NCBI GenBank assembly: GCA_902493145.1
Contig: CABUOA010000020.1
Coordinates: 1 to 41,727 of the forward strand
Reading direction: 5' to 3'
Source: an uncultured Collinsella sp.
Lineage (GTDB): Bacteria > Actinomycetota > Coriobacteriia > Coriobacteriales > Coriobacteriaceae
Length of the DNA stretch: 41,727 nucleotides
In this document: positions 1-8,472 of the stretch, piece by piece
Position numbering within the stretch: position 1 is the first letter of the stretch
Layout: every line of letters begins with the position of its first letter
Notes under the pieces: model-generated
What the model was told of the DNA's origin: nothing
Seen by the model: the letters and a program-made list of their open reading frames with translations, nothing else
Database searches by the model: none
Program-made: the position numbers and the translations under genes

Positions 1-146
1 CGATGCTGGAGAGGGGCCAAAGGGAGCTCAAGCCCATAAGGAGGGCCTACGAGGCATGGGTCGAGGCCGGACTTCCGCTCGATTGGGACAGGCAGGCCTT
101 CGAGGCGGAGCGAAAAATGGATTCTAAAAAAGGCCTTGCCAAATAG
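1..146 (+). CDS. 3' end of an unrecognised protein (partial)
   Basis: An open frame enters from the left edge in the frame starting at base 3 and stops at TAG 144-146. The visible 47 residues are charged and probably helical, with a Trp-containing middle (AYEAWVEAGLPLDWD) and a Lys-rich end (KKGLAK). I do not recognise the family and the true start is outside the window. It converges on the oppF end and is separated from it by the hairpin at 162-198. Coding status rests on the frame being open to the edge, on codon use like its neighbours, and on a terminator following directly. No function is proposed. Confidence 0.5.
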   Translation, partial: MLERGQRELKPIRRAYEAWVEAGLPLDWDRQAFEAERKMDSKKGLAK

Positions 147-161
147 GAGCGTCAGGACGGA

Positions 162-198
162 GGAAGCCCCGCAGCGCGTAGCGCGCAGCGGGGCTTCC
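162..198. terminator. Hairpin terminator between convergent genes
   Basis: An 11-bp perfect GC-rich stem (GGAAGCCCCGC pairing with GCGGGGCTTCC) encloses a GCGC-rich inner loop. It lies between the plus-strand partial gene and the minus-strand oppF end, so it can serve both. Neither side has a good T run, so termination efficiency is uncertain. Confidence 0.6.
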
Positions 199-258
199 GA
201 CATGTCCGAGGACGTTCTGAAAAGTAACACCAGGGCGGGCCCGGACGAGAACAACCGA

Positions 259-1287
259 CTACAGGTCGATGTGCGATTCCTTGATCGGGAACGGCTCCGC
301 GAAGTGGCAGGCGCAGCAGTGACCCGGTGCGACTTCCTTAAACTCGGGAAGCTTCTCAGAGCAGATGCCCTGCGCGATCGGGCAGCGAGTGTGAAAACGG
401 CAACCGGTCGGCGGATCCAGCGGTGACGGCGGATCGCCAGCGAGGATGATGCGCTTGCGCGTCTTCTGGATATCAGGATCGGGCACCGGCACAGCAGACA
501 GCAGCGACTGCGTGTACGGATGGTGAGGCTCACTGTAGAGCGTCTTCCAGTCCGAAACCTCGACCATCTTGCCCAGATACATAACGGCAACGCGATCGGA
601 GATATGCTGCACGACAGACAGGTCGTGGGCGATAAACAAATATGCAGTACCGAACTTGTCCTGGAGTTCCTTGAGCAGGTTCAGAACCTGGGCCTGAATG
701 GACACATCCAGAGCGGAAACCGGCTCGTCGCAGATAATCAGCTTGGGCTTCAGCGCAAATGCACGGGCAATGCCGACACGCTGACGCTGACCGCCGGAGA
801 ACTCATGAGGATAGCGGTTAATGTGCTCGGGGTTCAGTCCGACAACGTCGAGAAGCTCGCGGACACGCTCAATGCGCTCCTCCTTGGTGCCCACGCCGTG
901 AATGGTCATGGGCTCGGAGACGATCTCACCGATAGTCATACGAGGATTGAGCGAAGCATAAGGATCCTGGAAGATGAACTGCATCTCGCGACGCATATCC
1001 TTGATCTCGTGCTTGCTCATCTCGGCAACGTCTTTGCCCTGGAAGAACACTTTGCCGGCCGTCGGCTTGGTGAGGCGCATGATGGTACGGCCCGTGGTGG
1101 ACTTACCGCAACCGGACTCGCCGACCAGACCAAAGGTCTCGCCAGGATAGATCTCGAACGAAATGTCGTTCACAGCAGAGACGACACGCTTGGAGAAGCG
1201 CTTGGCGAACATGCCGGACTCAGCGGGAAACTCCTTAGAGAGGTGCTCGACCTTCAGCAGCGGAGTACGCTCGTTGGTATCTGCCAT
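259..1287 (-). CDS. oppF: Oligopeptide ABC transporter ATP-binding protein OppF
   Basis: 342 aa cytoplasmic ATPase that powers peptide import together with OppD on the OppB-OppC channel. Visible motifs: Walker A GESGCGKS, signature LSGGQRQR, Walker B LIICDEP followed by SALD, and the H-loop in IAHDLS. The C-terminal oligopeptide-type extension carries a cysteine cluster (TGCRFHTRCP, then further Cys and CCACH), which in this family can hold an iron-sulfur cluster. The start codon overlaps the oppD stop by one base (TAATG), so the two are translationally coupled. It is the last gene of the oppABCDF operon. Peptide specificity is inferred from family; dipeptides or another small solute are possible. 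Confidence 0.9.
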   Translation of the reverse strand: MADTNERTPLLKVEHLSKEFPAESGMFAKRFSKRVVSAVNDISFEIYPGETFGLVGESGCGKSTTGRTIMRLTKPTAGKVFFQGKDVAEMSKHEIKDMRREMQFIFQDPYASLNPRMTIGEIVSEPMTIHGVGTKEERIERVRELLDVVGLNPEHINRYPHEFSGGQRQRVGIARAFALKPKLIICDEPVSALDVSIQAQVLNLLKELQDKFGTAYLFIAHDLSVVQHISDRVAVMYLGKMVEVSDWKTLYSEPHHPYTQSLLSAVPVPDPDIQKTRKRIILAGDPPSPLDPPTGCRFHTRCPIAQGICSEKLPEFKEVAPGHCCACHFAEPFPIKESHIDL

Positions 1288-2378
1288 TACGCTTCGCCTC
1301 CCTTCTTGGAATCCTTGCGCGTACGGGACGTCTCAGGAGCGTTCTTGAGGAACTCGGGGTCACCGGAGTAGTGGCACGCAGAGTAGTGACCAGACTCGGT
1401 GACAACGCGCTCGGGGCGCTGCTTGCGGCACTTATCGGTCGCATAGGGGCAACGAGGCGAGAACACGCAGCCCTCGGGCAGGTTCATGAGCGAAGGCGGG
1501 TTGCCATGAATCGGCGTAAGCGGCTTCTTCTCATCGATGGCCTGCTCCGGGATGGAGCGGATAAGGCCCCAGGTGTAGGGGTGGCGGCTCTCGTAGAAGA
1601 TTTCCTCAGCAGTACCGAACTCGACGGGACGGCCGGCGTACATAACCATGATCTTGTCGGCCATATCAGCGACAACGCCCAGGTCATGGGTGATCATGAT
1701 GATGGCGTTGCCGTTCTTCTCCTGCATTTCCTGCATAAGCTCAATAATCTGAGCCTGGATGGTAACGTCCAAGGCAGTCGTGGGCTCGTCGGCAATCAGG
1801 ATATCGGGATCGCAGGCAAGAGCCATGGCAATCATGACGCGCTGACGCATACCGCCAGAGAACTGGTGGGGATACTCATTGACGCGCTTCTCGGGCTCGG
1901 GAATGCCAACGAGGTCCAAAAGCTCGGTGGCGCGCTTGAGTGCCTCCTGCTTGGAGTAGCCGCGGTGCAGACGAAGGCCCTCGCCCACCTGCTTGCCGAT
2001 CTTATAGACCGGGTTCAAGGAGGTCATAGGATCCTGGAAGATCATCGCGATATCGTTACCGCGAATGTGCTGCATCTCTTCCTCGGTCATCTCGAGGATA
2101 GAACGACCGCGATAGCGAACGTCGCCGCCCTCGATCTTTCCCGGAGGCATCGAGATAAGACCCATGATGGTCATGGCGGTCACGGACTTACCGGAGCCGG
2201 ACTCACCGACGACGCCCAGGGTCTCGCCGCGATCGAGCGTGTAGGAGACACCGTCGACAGCGCGAACGACGCCGTCCTCGGTATGGAAATACATCTTAAG
2301 GTCATCGACCTCGAGCAGATGCTGGCCCTCGGGAACCGGCTGGTCCTTCAGATCCACATAGTTCTTGTTCTTCTTCAT
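1287..2378 (-). CDS. oppD: Oligopeptide ABC transporter ATP-binding protein OppD
   Basis: 363 aa ATPase, the partner of OppF. Motifs: Walker A GESGSGKS, signature FSGGMRQR, Walker B ILIADEP with TTALD, H-loop in MITHDLG. The C-terminal extension contains EGCVFSPRCP followed by two more Cys, the usual four-Cys pattern of OppD/DppD proteins. It starts 2 bases after the oppC stop and its own stop overlaps the oppF start. The Lys-rich N-terminus (MKKNKN) precedes the ATPase core, which begins near residue 20. Family assignment is firm; the transported peptide class is not visible in the sequence. Confidence 0.9.
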   Translation of the reverse strand: MKKNKNYVDLKDQPVPEGQHLLEVDDLKMYFHTEDGVVRAVDGVSYTLDRGETLGVVGESGSGKSVTAMTIMGLISMPPGKIEGGDVRYRGRSILEMTEEEMQHIRGNDIAMIFQDPMTSLNPVYKIGKQVGEGLRLHRGYSKQEALKRATELLDLVGIPEPEKRVNEYPHQFSGGMRQRVMIAMALACDPDILIADEPTTALDVTIQAQIIELMQEMQEKNGNAIIMITHDLGVVADMADKIMVMYAGRPVEFGTAEEIFYESRHPYTWGLIRSIPEQAIDEKKPLTPIHGNPPSLMNLPEGCVFSPRCPYATDKCRKQRPERVVTESGHYSACHYSGDPEFLKNAPETSRTRKDSKKGGEA

Positions 2379-2380
2379 CC

Positions 2381-3316
2381 TTATGCGTCCTTCATCTTGA
2401 CGTCGAGGGCGTCGCGCAGACCGTCACCCAGCAGGGTGAAGGCGAGCACCGTCGAAAGAATTGCCAGACCGGGCATGATCATCATCCAGGGAGCAGTCAG
2501 AAGATACTGCTGACCGTCCTGAATCATGGAGCCCCACGAAGGCGTAGGCGGAATAACGCCCATGCCGAGGAAGGACAGAGCGGACTCGGTCAGAATGGCG
2601 CCACCAATGTTCATGGTCGCGTAGACCACGATGGAGGCGACGGAGTTCGGGAAGATGTGACGCACAACGATACGAGCATCAGATGCACCCATCGCGCGCG
2701 CAGCGTCAACATAGTCGTTTTCCTTGACCGTCAAGATTGCAGAGCGGAAGACGCGCGCAATCGAAGGCCAGCCGAGAATGCCGATGGCAAAAAAGACGTT
2801 CTGAAGACCACGTCCGATAACGGCGATCATGGCGACAACGAAAAGCACGTACGGGAACGCTAGGAAAATATCCGCACAGCGCATGATGATCGTATCCCAG
2901 ATGCCGCCGTAGAAACCGGCCAGAGCACCCATGACCAGACCAATCACCGTGGAGATCGCAGTGGCCATAATACCGACGGAAAGCGAAACACGTGCACCGT
3001 AGATAACGCGAACGAGAATGTCACGACCAAGGGCGTCGGTGCCAAACGGGTGCTCTGCACACGGAGCCATCAGCGACGTCTGGGCCATGGTGGTCGAGTC
3101 GGAAGCCGTCGGCGAACCGAGCCAGGGCTTAGCCCACAGATCTGCGGTCAGGGCAACCACAACGACGATGATGATCCAGCAGACACCGATAACGGCGAGC
3201 TTGTTCTTACGAAGACGCTTAAAAGCGTCGCCCCACAGCGTGCGGGACTTGGCGGGAGCAGATGCGGCCTTGGTGGCGGTAGCCTGCTCCTGAGACTGAG
3301 AATCAGTTTCCTGCAT
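2381..3316 (-). CDS. oppC: Oligopeptide ABC transporter permease OppC
   Basis: 311 aa inner-membrane permease of the DppC/OppC type. A polar N-terminal stretch of about 35 residues (Gln/Ala-rich) precedes the first membrane helix (residues about 38-62). About five further helices follow, with the EAA-type coupling loop (DYVDAARAMGASDARI) contacting the ATPases. The motif FGTDALGRDILVRVIYGAR is typical of the family. A strong site GGGAGGT precedes the start. It lies between oppB and oppD with short spacers, as expected for one transcript. It pairs with OppB to form the pore. Confidence 0.9.
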   Translation of the reverse strand: MQETDSQSQEQATATKAASAPAKSRTLWGDAFKRLRKNKLAVIGVCWIIIVVVVALTADLWAKPWLGSPTASDSTTMAQTSLMAPCAEHPFGTDALGRDILVRVIYGARVSLSVGIMATAISTVIGLVMGALAGFYGGIWDTIIMRCADIFLAFPYVLFVVAMIAVIGRGLQNVFFAIGILGWPSIARVFRSAILTVKENDYVDAARAMGASDARIVVRHIFPNSVASIVVYATMNIGGAILTESALSFLGMGVIPPTPSWGSMIQDGQQYLLTAPWMMIMPGLAILSTVLAFTLLGDGLRDALDVKMKDA

Positions 3317-3330
3317 GAGACGTACCTCCC

Positions 3331-4368
3331 TTAGGCCTTATCCGACGGACCGCCAAGGCGGATGCGCGGGTCGAGGAATGCATAGCTAATGTCGACGAGC
3401 AGGTTGATCACCATGACGACGACGACGATGAGCGTAACGCCGCCCATAACGATGGGCCAGTCACGCATGCTAATGGCGCGATAGACCTCATAGCCGATAC
3501 CGGGCCAGTTAAAGACCGTCTCGGTCAGGATGGCGCCCGAAAGCATGCCGCCAAAGTCGACACCAATATAGGTAACGACGGGGATGAGTGCATTCTTAAG
3601 CGCATGCTTGATGATGATCGCGCGATTGGAGAGACCCTTGGCTTTTGCCGTACGGATGTAATCCTGGTTCATGACGTCAAGCAGCTGCGAGCGCATTATG
3701 CGGGCAGCATAAGCGGTCGAAACCGAAGCCAGCGTAATGGTCGGAAGCACATAGTGCATCCAATCCTGATACTGAGAGCTGGCACCGCCGGCACCCGAGA
3801 TCGGCATGGAGAATGCACCGCCCGTGGCGTCCTTGAGAATGACGCCAAAGAACAGTTGCAGCAACATACCGAGCCAGAAGGCCGGGACGGCAACGAGGAT
3901 CGACGTGGTGAGCGTTACCAAAATATCCCAGAAGGAATAACGCTTTACCGCCGAAATGATACCCGCACCGATACCCATGATTGCCTCGAGCACGATGGCG
4001 CACGCGGCAAGTTTGACCGTATACGGATACTTCTGGGCAAAGATTTCCGTAACCGGCAGCTTGCGCTGATACGAATTGCCCAGATCGCCATGAAGCAGGC
4101 CGTTCATGTAATACAAGTAACGGTCCACGAGCGACGTTTGAACGGGGTCGCCGTTCTCGTCAAGGATCGCGTTGCCGTCCTCGTCCGACTGGACCAGGTG
4201 ATAGCGAACGCGAAGCTGAAGCTCCACCTCGGGGGACAGAGCCTTGTCTCCACCGATCAGCTTGATCGGATCTCCCGGCACGATATTCTGGAGGGCGAAC
4301 AAAATCAGCGTAACGCCCAAAAACACCGGGATGAACTGAAGCACACGTTTAACGATGTACTTACCCAT
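3331..4368 (-). CDS. oppB: Oligopeptide ABC transporter permease OppB
   Basis: 345 aa inner-membrane permease. The N-terminus MGKYIVKRVLQFIPVFLGVT is the classic first helix of the DppB/OppB family, followed by the NIVPGDP motif, a large extracytoplasmic loop (about residues 35-95) and five more helices. The coupling loop contains DYIRTAKAKGLSNRAI. The site GGGGAG precedes the start. The 156-base gap to oppA contains a hairpin that probably lowers readthrough from the abundant binding-protein mRNA. The large loop is longer than in short family members, with an acidic stretch near residues 55-70. Confidence 0.9.
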   Translation of the reverse strand: MGKYIVKRVLQFIPVFLGVTLILFALQNIVPGDPIKLIGGDKALSPEVELQLRVRYHLVQSDEDGNAILDENGDPVQTSLVDRYLYYMNGLLHGDLGNSYQRKLPVTEIFAQKYPYTVKLAACAIVLEAIMGIGAGIISAVKRYSFWDILVTLTTSILVAVPAFWLGMLLQLFFGVILKDATGGAFSMPISGAGGASSQYQDWMHYVLPTITLASVSTAYAARIMRSQLLDVMNQDYIRTAKAKGLSNRAIIIKHALKNALIPVVTYIGVDFGGMLSGAILTETVFNWPGIGYEVYRAISMRDWPIVMGGVTLIVVVVMVINLLVDISYAFLDPRIRLGGPSDKA

Positions 4369-4398
4369 ACCACTCCCCTATCTAGGGATTAACCTAAA

Positions 4399-4428
4399 TG
4401 GGATGCCGATCGCCAGACCGGCATCCCA
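4399..4428 (-). terminator. Hairpin between oppA and oppB
   Basis: A 10-bp perfect stem (TGGGATGCCG / CGGCATCCCA) lies in the 156-base gap downstream of oppA, followed on the minus strand by only ATTTAGG. There is no real U tract, so it is more likely a partial terminator or mRNA stabiliser that keeps oppA above oppBCDF. That role is an inference. Confidence 0.55.
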
Positions 4429-4524
4429 AAATTACCATCAGCCAGTTTACCCCAGGTTAGGGAGAACTGTATGTTTCCCATGAGGTCTACGTAAATACTT
4501 GACCCTCACGGAAGCTGCAAACTC

Positions 4525-6201
4525 TTAGGCGAGCTCAGCGGTACCCAGATCGGCGTGCTTCTGCGGATCGACATAGAGGTGCTTGATGCGATCAGAGCCG
4601 GCGATGGTGTGCGTGTAGAACATCACCGGGATGACCGGGCAGTCGGCAGCGACCATTGCATCGGCCTCCTGCATCTTAGCGACGCGCTCTTCGTCGTCAA
4701 CCGTGGTACGGGCCTCGTCGACCTTGGCGTCGAACTCGGGGTTGTTGTAACCAGAGCGGTTGTCGCCACCGAGGGAGTCGGAGTGGAACAGCGGATACAG
4801 GAAGTTGTCCATGATCGGGTAGTCAGCAATCCAACCCAGACGACCGAACTGATAGTTAAAGTTCTGATACTGCTCGAGCAGGGCAGACCACTCGGGGGTA
4901 TCGGAGACAGCGGTAACGCCAACCTTGGCGAGGTCGCCGATGATGGACTCCATGATCTCCTTGTGGCCACCGTCCTGGTTGTAGGACAGAGTCACGTTAA
5001 TGCCACGATCGCCGTTAGCACCAGCGGGAGCAACCTTGTCGAGGTACTCGTTAGCCTTGTCGACGTCGTAGGCGCAGAACTCCCATGCGCCCTCCTTGTA
5101 GCCATCGATGCCCGGAGGAACAATGCCGTCGGCAGGGGTACGGGTACCCTTGAAGATGGTCTTGCAGATGGCCTCACGGTTGATGGCCAGGGAGATACCC
5201 CTGCGCAGGTCGGCGTTGTTGAACGGCTCGGCCGTGTTGTTGCAGGTCAGGTAGTAGGTGGAAGGCTCGGCGCCGAGCAGCATGCGCTCGCCGTCACCCA
5301 TGGTGTAGCCGTCCTTGGACACGCCGCGATCCTTCTTGGCAGCGTCGATCTGAGCAACGGGAACGTCGCAGACATCGAGGTTACCGGCCTGGAACTCCTT
5401 GTAAGCGGTCTCCATGTCCTTGATGACCTGGAAGTGGATGCCATCGATCTTGGCCTTGTCGCCATAGTAATCGTCGAACTTCTTGAGGTTGATCTCCTGA
5501 CCATCCTCCCACTTGCCGTCCATCATGAACGGGCCGTTACCGACCGGTGCAAGGTAGAAGCTCTTGACATCGGACTCGGCGCACTCGGGAACCGGGGCCA
5601 GAGCCGGGTGAGAGGCGACGAAGGGGAAGTCGGCGTAAGCGGAAGACAGCTTGACGACGAGGGTCTCATCGTCGGGGCAAGTAACACCGCTGAGCTCGGT
5701 AGCGTTACCGGCAAGCAGGTCGTCATAGCCCTCGACCATGGAAAGGTGATAGGAGACCTCGGAAGGGACGTACTCGGTAGCGATGGCCGACTTGGTGTTG
5801 ACCAGACGCTCCCAACCGAGCTTGAAGGACTTGGAGGTAACGTCGTCACCGTTGTGGAACTTGGCCTTCTTGATCTTGAAGGTAAACTCGGTGGCGTCGT
5901 CGTTGGCCTCAAAGGACTCGCAAGCCAGCGGAACGATCTCGCCCTTCTCGGCGTCATAAGAGGTCAGAGCGTCAAAGAGCTGGTACTCGACCTGAGTGCC
6001 CTGGTCCTCCTGGACATTGTAGGGGTCGATGCAGACCGGGTTGTTGATGTAGAAGTTCAGCGTCGAACCGGACTCAGAACCGGAAGCGTCGCCGCCCTTC
6101 TTGCCGCATGCGGCAAGAAAAGCCATGGAGCTCGCAGCGAGGGTGCCGCCAACAAAGGCGCGACGACCCATAACGGGCTGGTGGAACATAGAATCAGCCA
6201 T
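4525..6201 (-). CDS. oppA: Oligopeptide-binding lipoprotein OppA (SBP family 5)
   Basis: 558 aa extracytoplasmic binding protein. The N-terminus has a twin-Arg (GRRAFVGG) and a hydrophobic stretch ending in a lipobox (FLAAC, Cys32), so it should be a membrane-anchored lipoprotein, possibly Tat-exported. The mature part begins with a Gly/Ser/Asp linker and follows the bacterial SBP family 5 fold: a start-of-domain segment near INNPVCIDP, VNTKSAIATEYVPSE mid-domain, and DLRRGISLAINREAI in the second lobe. AAGGAGG precedes the start by a few bases. It is the first gene of the opp operon. Substrate is assigned by operon context only. Confidence 0.88.
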   Translation of the reverse strand: MADSMFHQPVMGRRAFVGGTLAASSMAFLAACGKKGGDASGSESGSTLNFYINNPVCIDPYNVQEDQGTQVEYQLFDALTSYDAEKGEIVPLACESFEANDDATEFTFKIKKAKFHNGDDVTSKSFKLGWERLVNTKSAIATEYVPSEVSYHLSMVEGYDDLLAGNATELSGVTCPDDETLVVKLSSAYADFPFVASHPALAPVPECAESDVKSFYLAPVGNGPFMMDGKWEDGQEINLKKFDDYYGDKAKIDGIHFQVIKDMETAYKEFQAGNLDVCDVPVAQIDAAKKDRGVSKDGYTMGDGERMLLGAEPSTYYLTCNNTAEPFNNADLRRGISLAINREAICKTIFKGTRTPADGIVPPGIDGYKEGAWEFCAYDVDKANEYLDKVAPAGANGDRGINVTLSYNQDGGHKEIMESIIGDLAKVGVTAVSDTPEWSALLEQYQNFNYQFGRLGWIADYPIMDNFLYPLFHSDSLGGDNRSGYNNPEFDAKVDEARTTVDDEERVAKMQEADAMVAADCPVIPVMFYTHTIAGSDRIKHLYVDPQKHADLGTAELA

Positions 6202-6242
6202 GCCATCCTCCTTATGAGATAGGACAAAGAAATGTTCAGTCG

Positions 6243-6252
6243 GACATATGTC
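6243..6252. promoter_or_regulatory. Inverted repeat in oppA leader region
   Basis: GACATATGTC is a perfect 10-bp palindrome 42 bases upstream of the oppA start. Its position, between the start and the predicted promoter, would suit an operator or a small leader structure. No regulator gene is nearby and the identity of any binding protein is unknown. Confidence 0.25.
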
Positions 6253-6300
6253 GAGACAATCCGATCCGAACCATCAAAACGCCGCCCGCTGCTATGGCTG

Positions 6301-6329
6301 GTTATGCACAACGGACCAACGTTTCGCAA
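6301..6329 (-). promoter_or_regulatory. Candidate oppA promoter
   Basis: Read on the minus strand: TTGCGA (6329-6324), a 17-base spacer, then CATAAC (6306-6301). Each box matches four of six sigma-A consensus positions. The region 6202-6441 between oppA and the secG terminator has no gene and is AT-richer than its surroundings. This is the best-spaced candidate seen by eye, not a proven promoter. Confidence 0.3.
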
Positions 6330-6441
6330 TACAGTAGCGCATTTTATGCACGATTTGGGGCTAATTCCGGTTAACGGTCGAGAATTTCTTTAGTTGGGCG
6401 AAGTATGTGGGGATATTTTGACTCTGTTACAAATATGTAAA

Positions 6442-6470
6442 CAAAAAGGGTCCCGCACCTGCGAGACCCA
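6442..6470 (-). terminator. Rho-independent terminator of secG
   Basis: Downstream of the secG stop on the minus strand, a 10-bp stem (GGGTCTCGCA / TGCGGGACCC, one G-U pair) is followed directly by TTTTTG. It closes the secG transcript before the opp operon. Confidence 0.85.
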
Positions 6471-6494
6471 TTGCAAACGTATATACGCCGATGC

Positions 6495-6749
6495 TTAGTA
6501 GCCGACGATGCCCTGCGGGAAGAAGAACATGCACAGGACGACGCACACGGCAAAAACAACGGCCATAATTACCGTCAGGCGATCGAGGTTCTGCTCCATG
6601 ACGCCCGTGGCAGAGCTGGAGTTATACAGCGAGCTAGCGATCATATCCGAAACGCCGGTGCCCTTACCGGAATGCATCAGGACGAGAATCGTCAGCGCCA
6701 CGGCAGAGACAGCCCAAACGACAAACAGAAGAATCTGGAACGGACCCAT
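6495..6749 (-). CDS. secG: Preprotein translocase subunit SecG
   Basis: 84 aa, the usual size for SecG. Two membrane helices are visible (about residues 4-24 and 55-77), linked by a polar loop with the family-typical GKGTGVSDM segment and an SSSATGVMEQNLDR region. SecG stimulates SecYEG-dependent protein export in the inner membrane. AAGGAG is placed seven bases before the ATG. It follows the glycolytic genes in the same direction, a common Gram-positive arrangement, but terminators on both sides suggest its own transcript. Confidence 0.92.
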   Translation of the reverse strand: MGPFQILLFVVWAVSAVALTILVLMHSGKGTGVSDMIASSLYNSSSATGVMEQNLDRLTVIMAVVFAVCVVLCMFFFPQGIVGY

Positions 6750-6785
6750 AGATAAGCTCCTTAATAGAACAGTTCAAACTCCAGT

Positions 6786-6791
6786 ACTGTA
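6786..6791 (-). promoter_or_regulatory. Candidate extended -10 of secG
   Basis: On the minus strand TGGTACAGT fits an extended -10 (TG-n-TACAGT) about 37 bases upstream of the secG start and downstream of the gpmI terminator. No convincing -35 is present at 17 bases. Assignment is tentative. Confidence 0.3.
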
Positions 6792-6852
6792 CCACAATCC
6801 CCCGCTCTCCCCTACCTGCCACTCAAGGACGGGGTGGAAATGGCAGAAATAC

Positions 6853-6888
6853 CAAAAAGGGGGTTGTCCGGTTGTGGACAACCCCCTT
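6853..6888 (-). terminator. Rho-independent terminator of gpmI
   Basis: A 13-bp perfect stem (AAGGGGGTTGTCC / GGACAACCCCCTT) with a 6-base loop, continuing into TTTGG on the minus strand. It ends the gap-pgk-tpiA-gpmI transcript just after the gpmI stop. Confidence 0.88.
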
Positions 6889-6913
6889 ACTAGAAAACGG
6901 TATTTGTTTTCTA

Positions 6914-8467
6914 TTAGGCCTCGGTGGCGAGCACGCGGCCCGTCATCTCGGCGGAAGGCTCAATACCAGCCATGGTGAGCATGGTCGGAGCGATATCGGA
7001 AAGACGGCCGTCCTCGATACCGGTGAGCTTGGCCTTCTCATCAACGATGATGAACGGCACGCGGTTGGTGGTGTGAGCCGTAAACGGATGCTTGGAACCG
7101 TCGGAAGCAACGTCAAACATGTGATCGGCGTTGCCGTGGTCGGCGGTAATCAGTGCAAAGCCGCCCTTGGCGAGAATCGCCGGGACAACCTTGGACAGGG
7201 CATCGTCAACAGCCTCGACAGCCTTAACGGCAGCGTCGAAGACACCGGTGTGACCAACCATGTCGCAGTTCGCGAAGTTCACGATGTAGAAATCAGCGCG
7301 ATCCTCGTTGATGGCGGCGACAAGCTTCTCGGTAACCTCGGGAGCGCTCATCTCGGGCTGCAGATCGTAGGTAGCAACCTTGGGGGAAGCGACGAGCACG
7401 CGCTCCTCGCCCTCCTTGGGCTCCTCGATGCCGCCGTTGAGGAAGAACGTCACGTGAGCGTACTTCTCGGTCTCGGCGGTGTGCAGCTGCTTCAGGCCAT
7501 TGGCGGCGATAACGTCGGCCAGGACGTTCTCGGGGAACGTCTTGGGGAAGGCGACCTCGACGTCAAACGTCGGATCGTACTCGGTCATCGTCACAAAGTG
7601 CGAGAGCTTAATCTGCTCGCGCTCAAAGCCATCGAACTCCTTGTCCGTGAACACGCGGGTCATCTGACGAGCGCGGTCGGGACGGAAGTTGAAGAAGATG
7701 GCCGCGTCGCCCTCGTGGATGCCCTCGTTGTGGGCCGCGAAAGGCTCGACGAACTCGTCGCCGCGCGGATCCTTCTCGTAGTAGGCCTTGATACCGGCAA
7801 CGGGGTCGGTATCGGCATCGGACGCGTTGACCATGACGTCGTAGGCGCGCTGGATGCGCTCCCAACGGTTGTCGCGGTCCATGGCCCAATAGCGGCCCGA
7901 AACGGTGGCAACGCGAGCGTCGCAACCGGTCTCCTCGGAGATCTTAGCCAGGAAAGCGCAGAACTCGCTCATGTAGCCGGCGCCGGACTGCGGGTCGACG
8001 TCGCGGCCATCCATGAAGGCGTGGACGCGAACGGTCTTGACGCCATGCTGGGCAGCCATCTTGACCAGAGCCTCGACGTGGTTCATGTGAGAATGAACAC
8101 CGCCAGGGCTCATAAGGCCCATGAGATGCAGGGTCTTGCCTTCGGCCTTGACGTCGTCCATAGCTTTGACGAAGACCTCGTTCTTGGCGATGGAGCCGTC
8201 CTTGATGGCATTGTTGATGCGCGAAAGCTCCTGGAACACGATGCGGCCGGCACCGATGTTGAGGTGGCCTACCTCGGAGTTGCCCATCTGACCGTCGGGA
8301 AGGCCCACGTCCTCGCCCGAAGCACCGAGCGTGGTGTGAGGATACTTCTCGTACAGGCTATCAAGGAAGGGCGTCTTGGCAGCGGCGACGGCGTTCTCGC
8401 CATCGGCCGGAGCCAGGCCACAACCGTCCATGATGATCAGAAGTGCAGGAAGATGACGCTGTGCCAT
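6914..8467 (-). CDS. gpmI: 2,3-bisphosphoglycerate-independent phosphoglycerate mutase
   Basis: 517 aa, normal length. It interconverts 3- and 2-phosphoglycerate in the cytoplasm with two metal ions. Seen: the N-terminal metal site IIMDGCG (Asp near residue 14), the phosphoserine loop GQMGNSEVGH, the substrate-binding HAFMDGRDVDP, and C-terminal metal ligands in ITADHGNADHM and HTTNRVPF. It starts 5 bases after the tpiA stop, with the site inside the tpiA end (GAGTAGGACACATG), so it is probably coupled. It is the last gene of the glycolytic block and is followed by a strong terminator. Confidence 0.95.
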   Translation of the reverse strand: MAQRHLPALLIIMDGCGLAPADGENAVAAAKTPFLDSLYEKYPHTTLGASGEDVGLPDGQMGNSEVGHLNIGAGRIVFQELSRINNAIKDGSIAKNEVFVKAMDDVKAEGKTLHLMGLMSPGGVHSHMNHVEALVKMAAQHGVKTVRVHAFMDGRDVDPQSGAGYMSEFCAFLAKISEETGCDARVATVSGRYWAMDRDNRWERIQRAYDVMVNASDADTDPVAGIKAYYEKDPRGDEFVEPFAAHNEGIHEGDAAIFFNFRPDRARQMTRVFTDKEFDGFEREQIKLSHFVTMTEYDPTFDVEVAFPKTFPENVLADVIAANGLKQLHTAETEKYAHVTFFLNGGIEEPKEGEERVLVASPKVATYDLQPEMSAPEVTEKLVAAINEDRADFYIVNFANCDMVGHTGVFDAAVKAVEAVDDALSKVVPAILAKGGFALITADHGNADHMFDVASDGSKHPFTAHTTNRVPFIIVDEKAKLTGIEDGRLSDIAPTMLTMAGIEPSAEMTGRVLATEA

Positions 8468-8472
8468 GTGTC

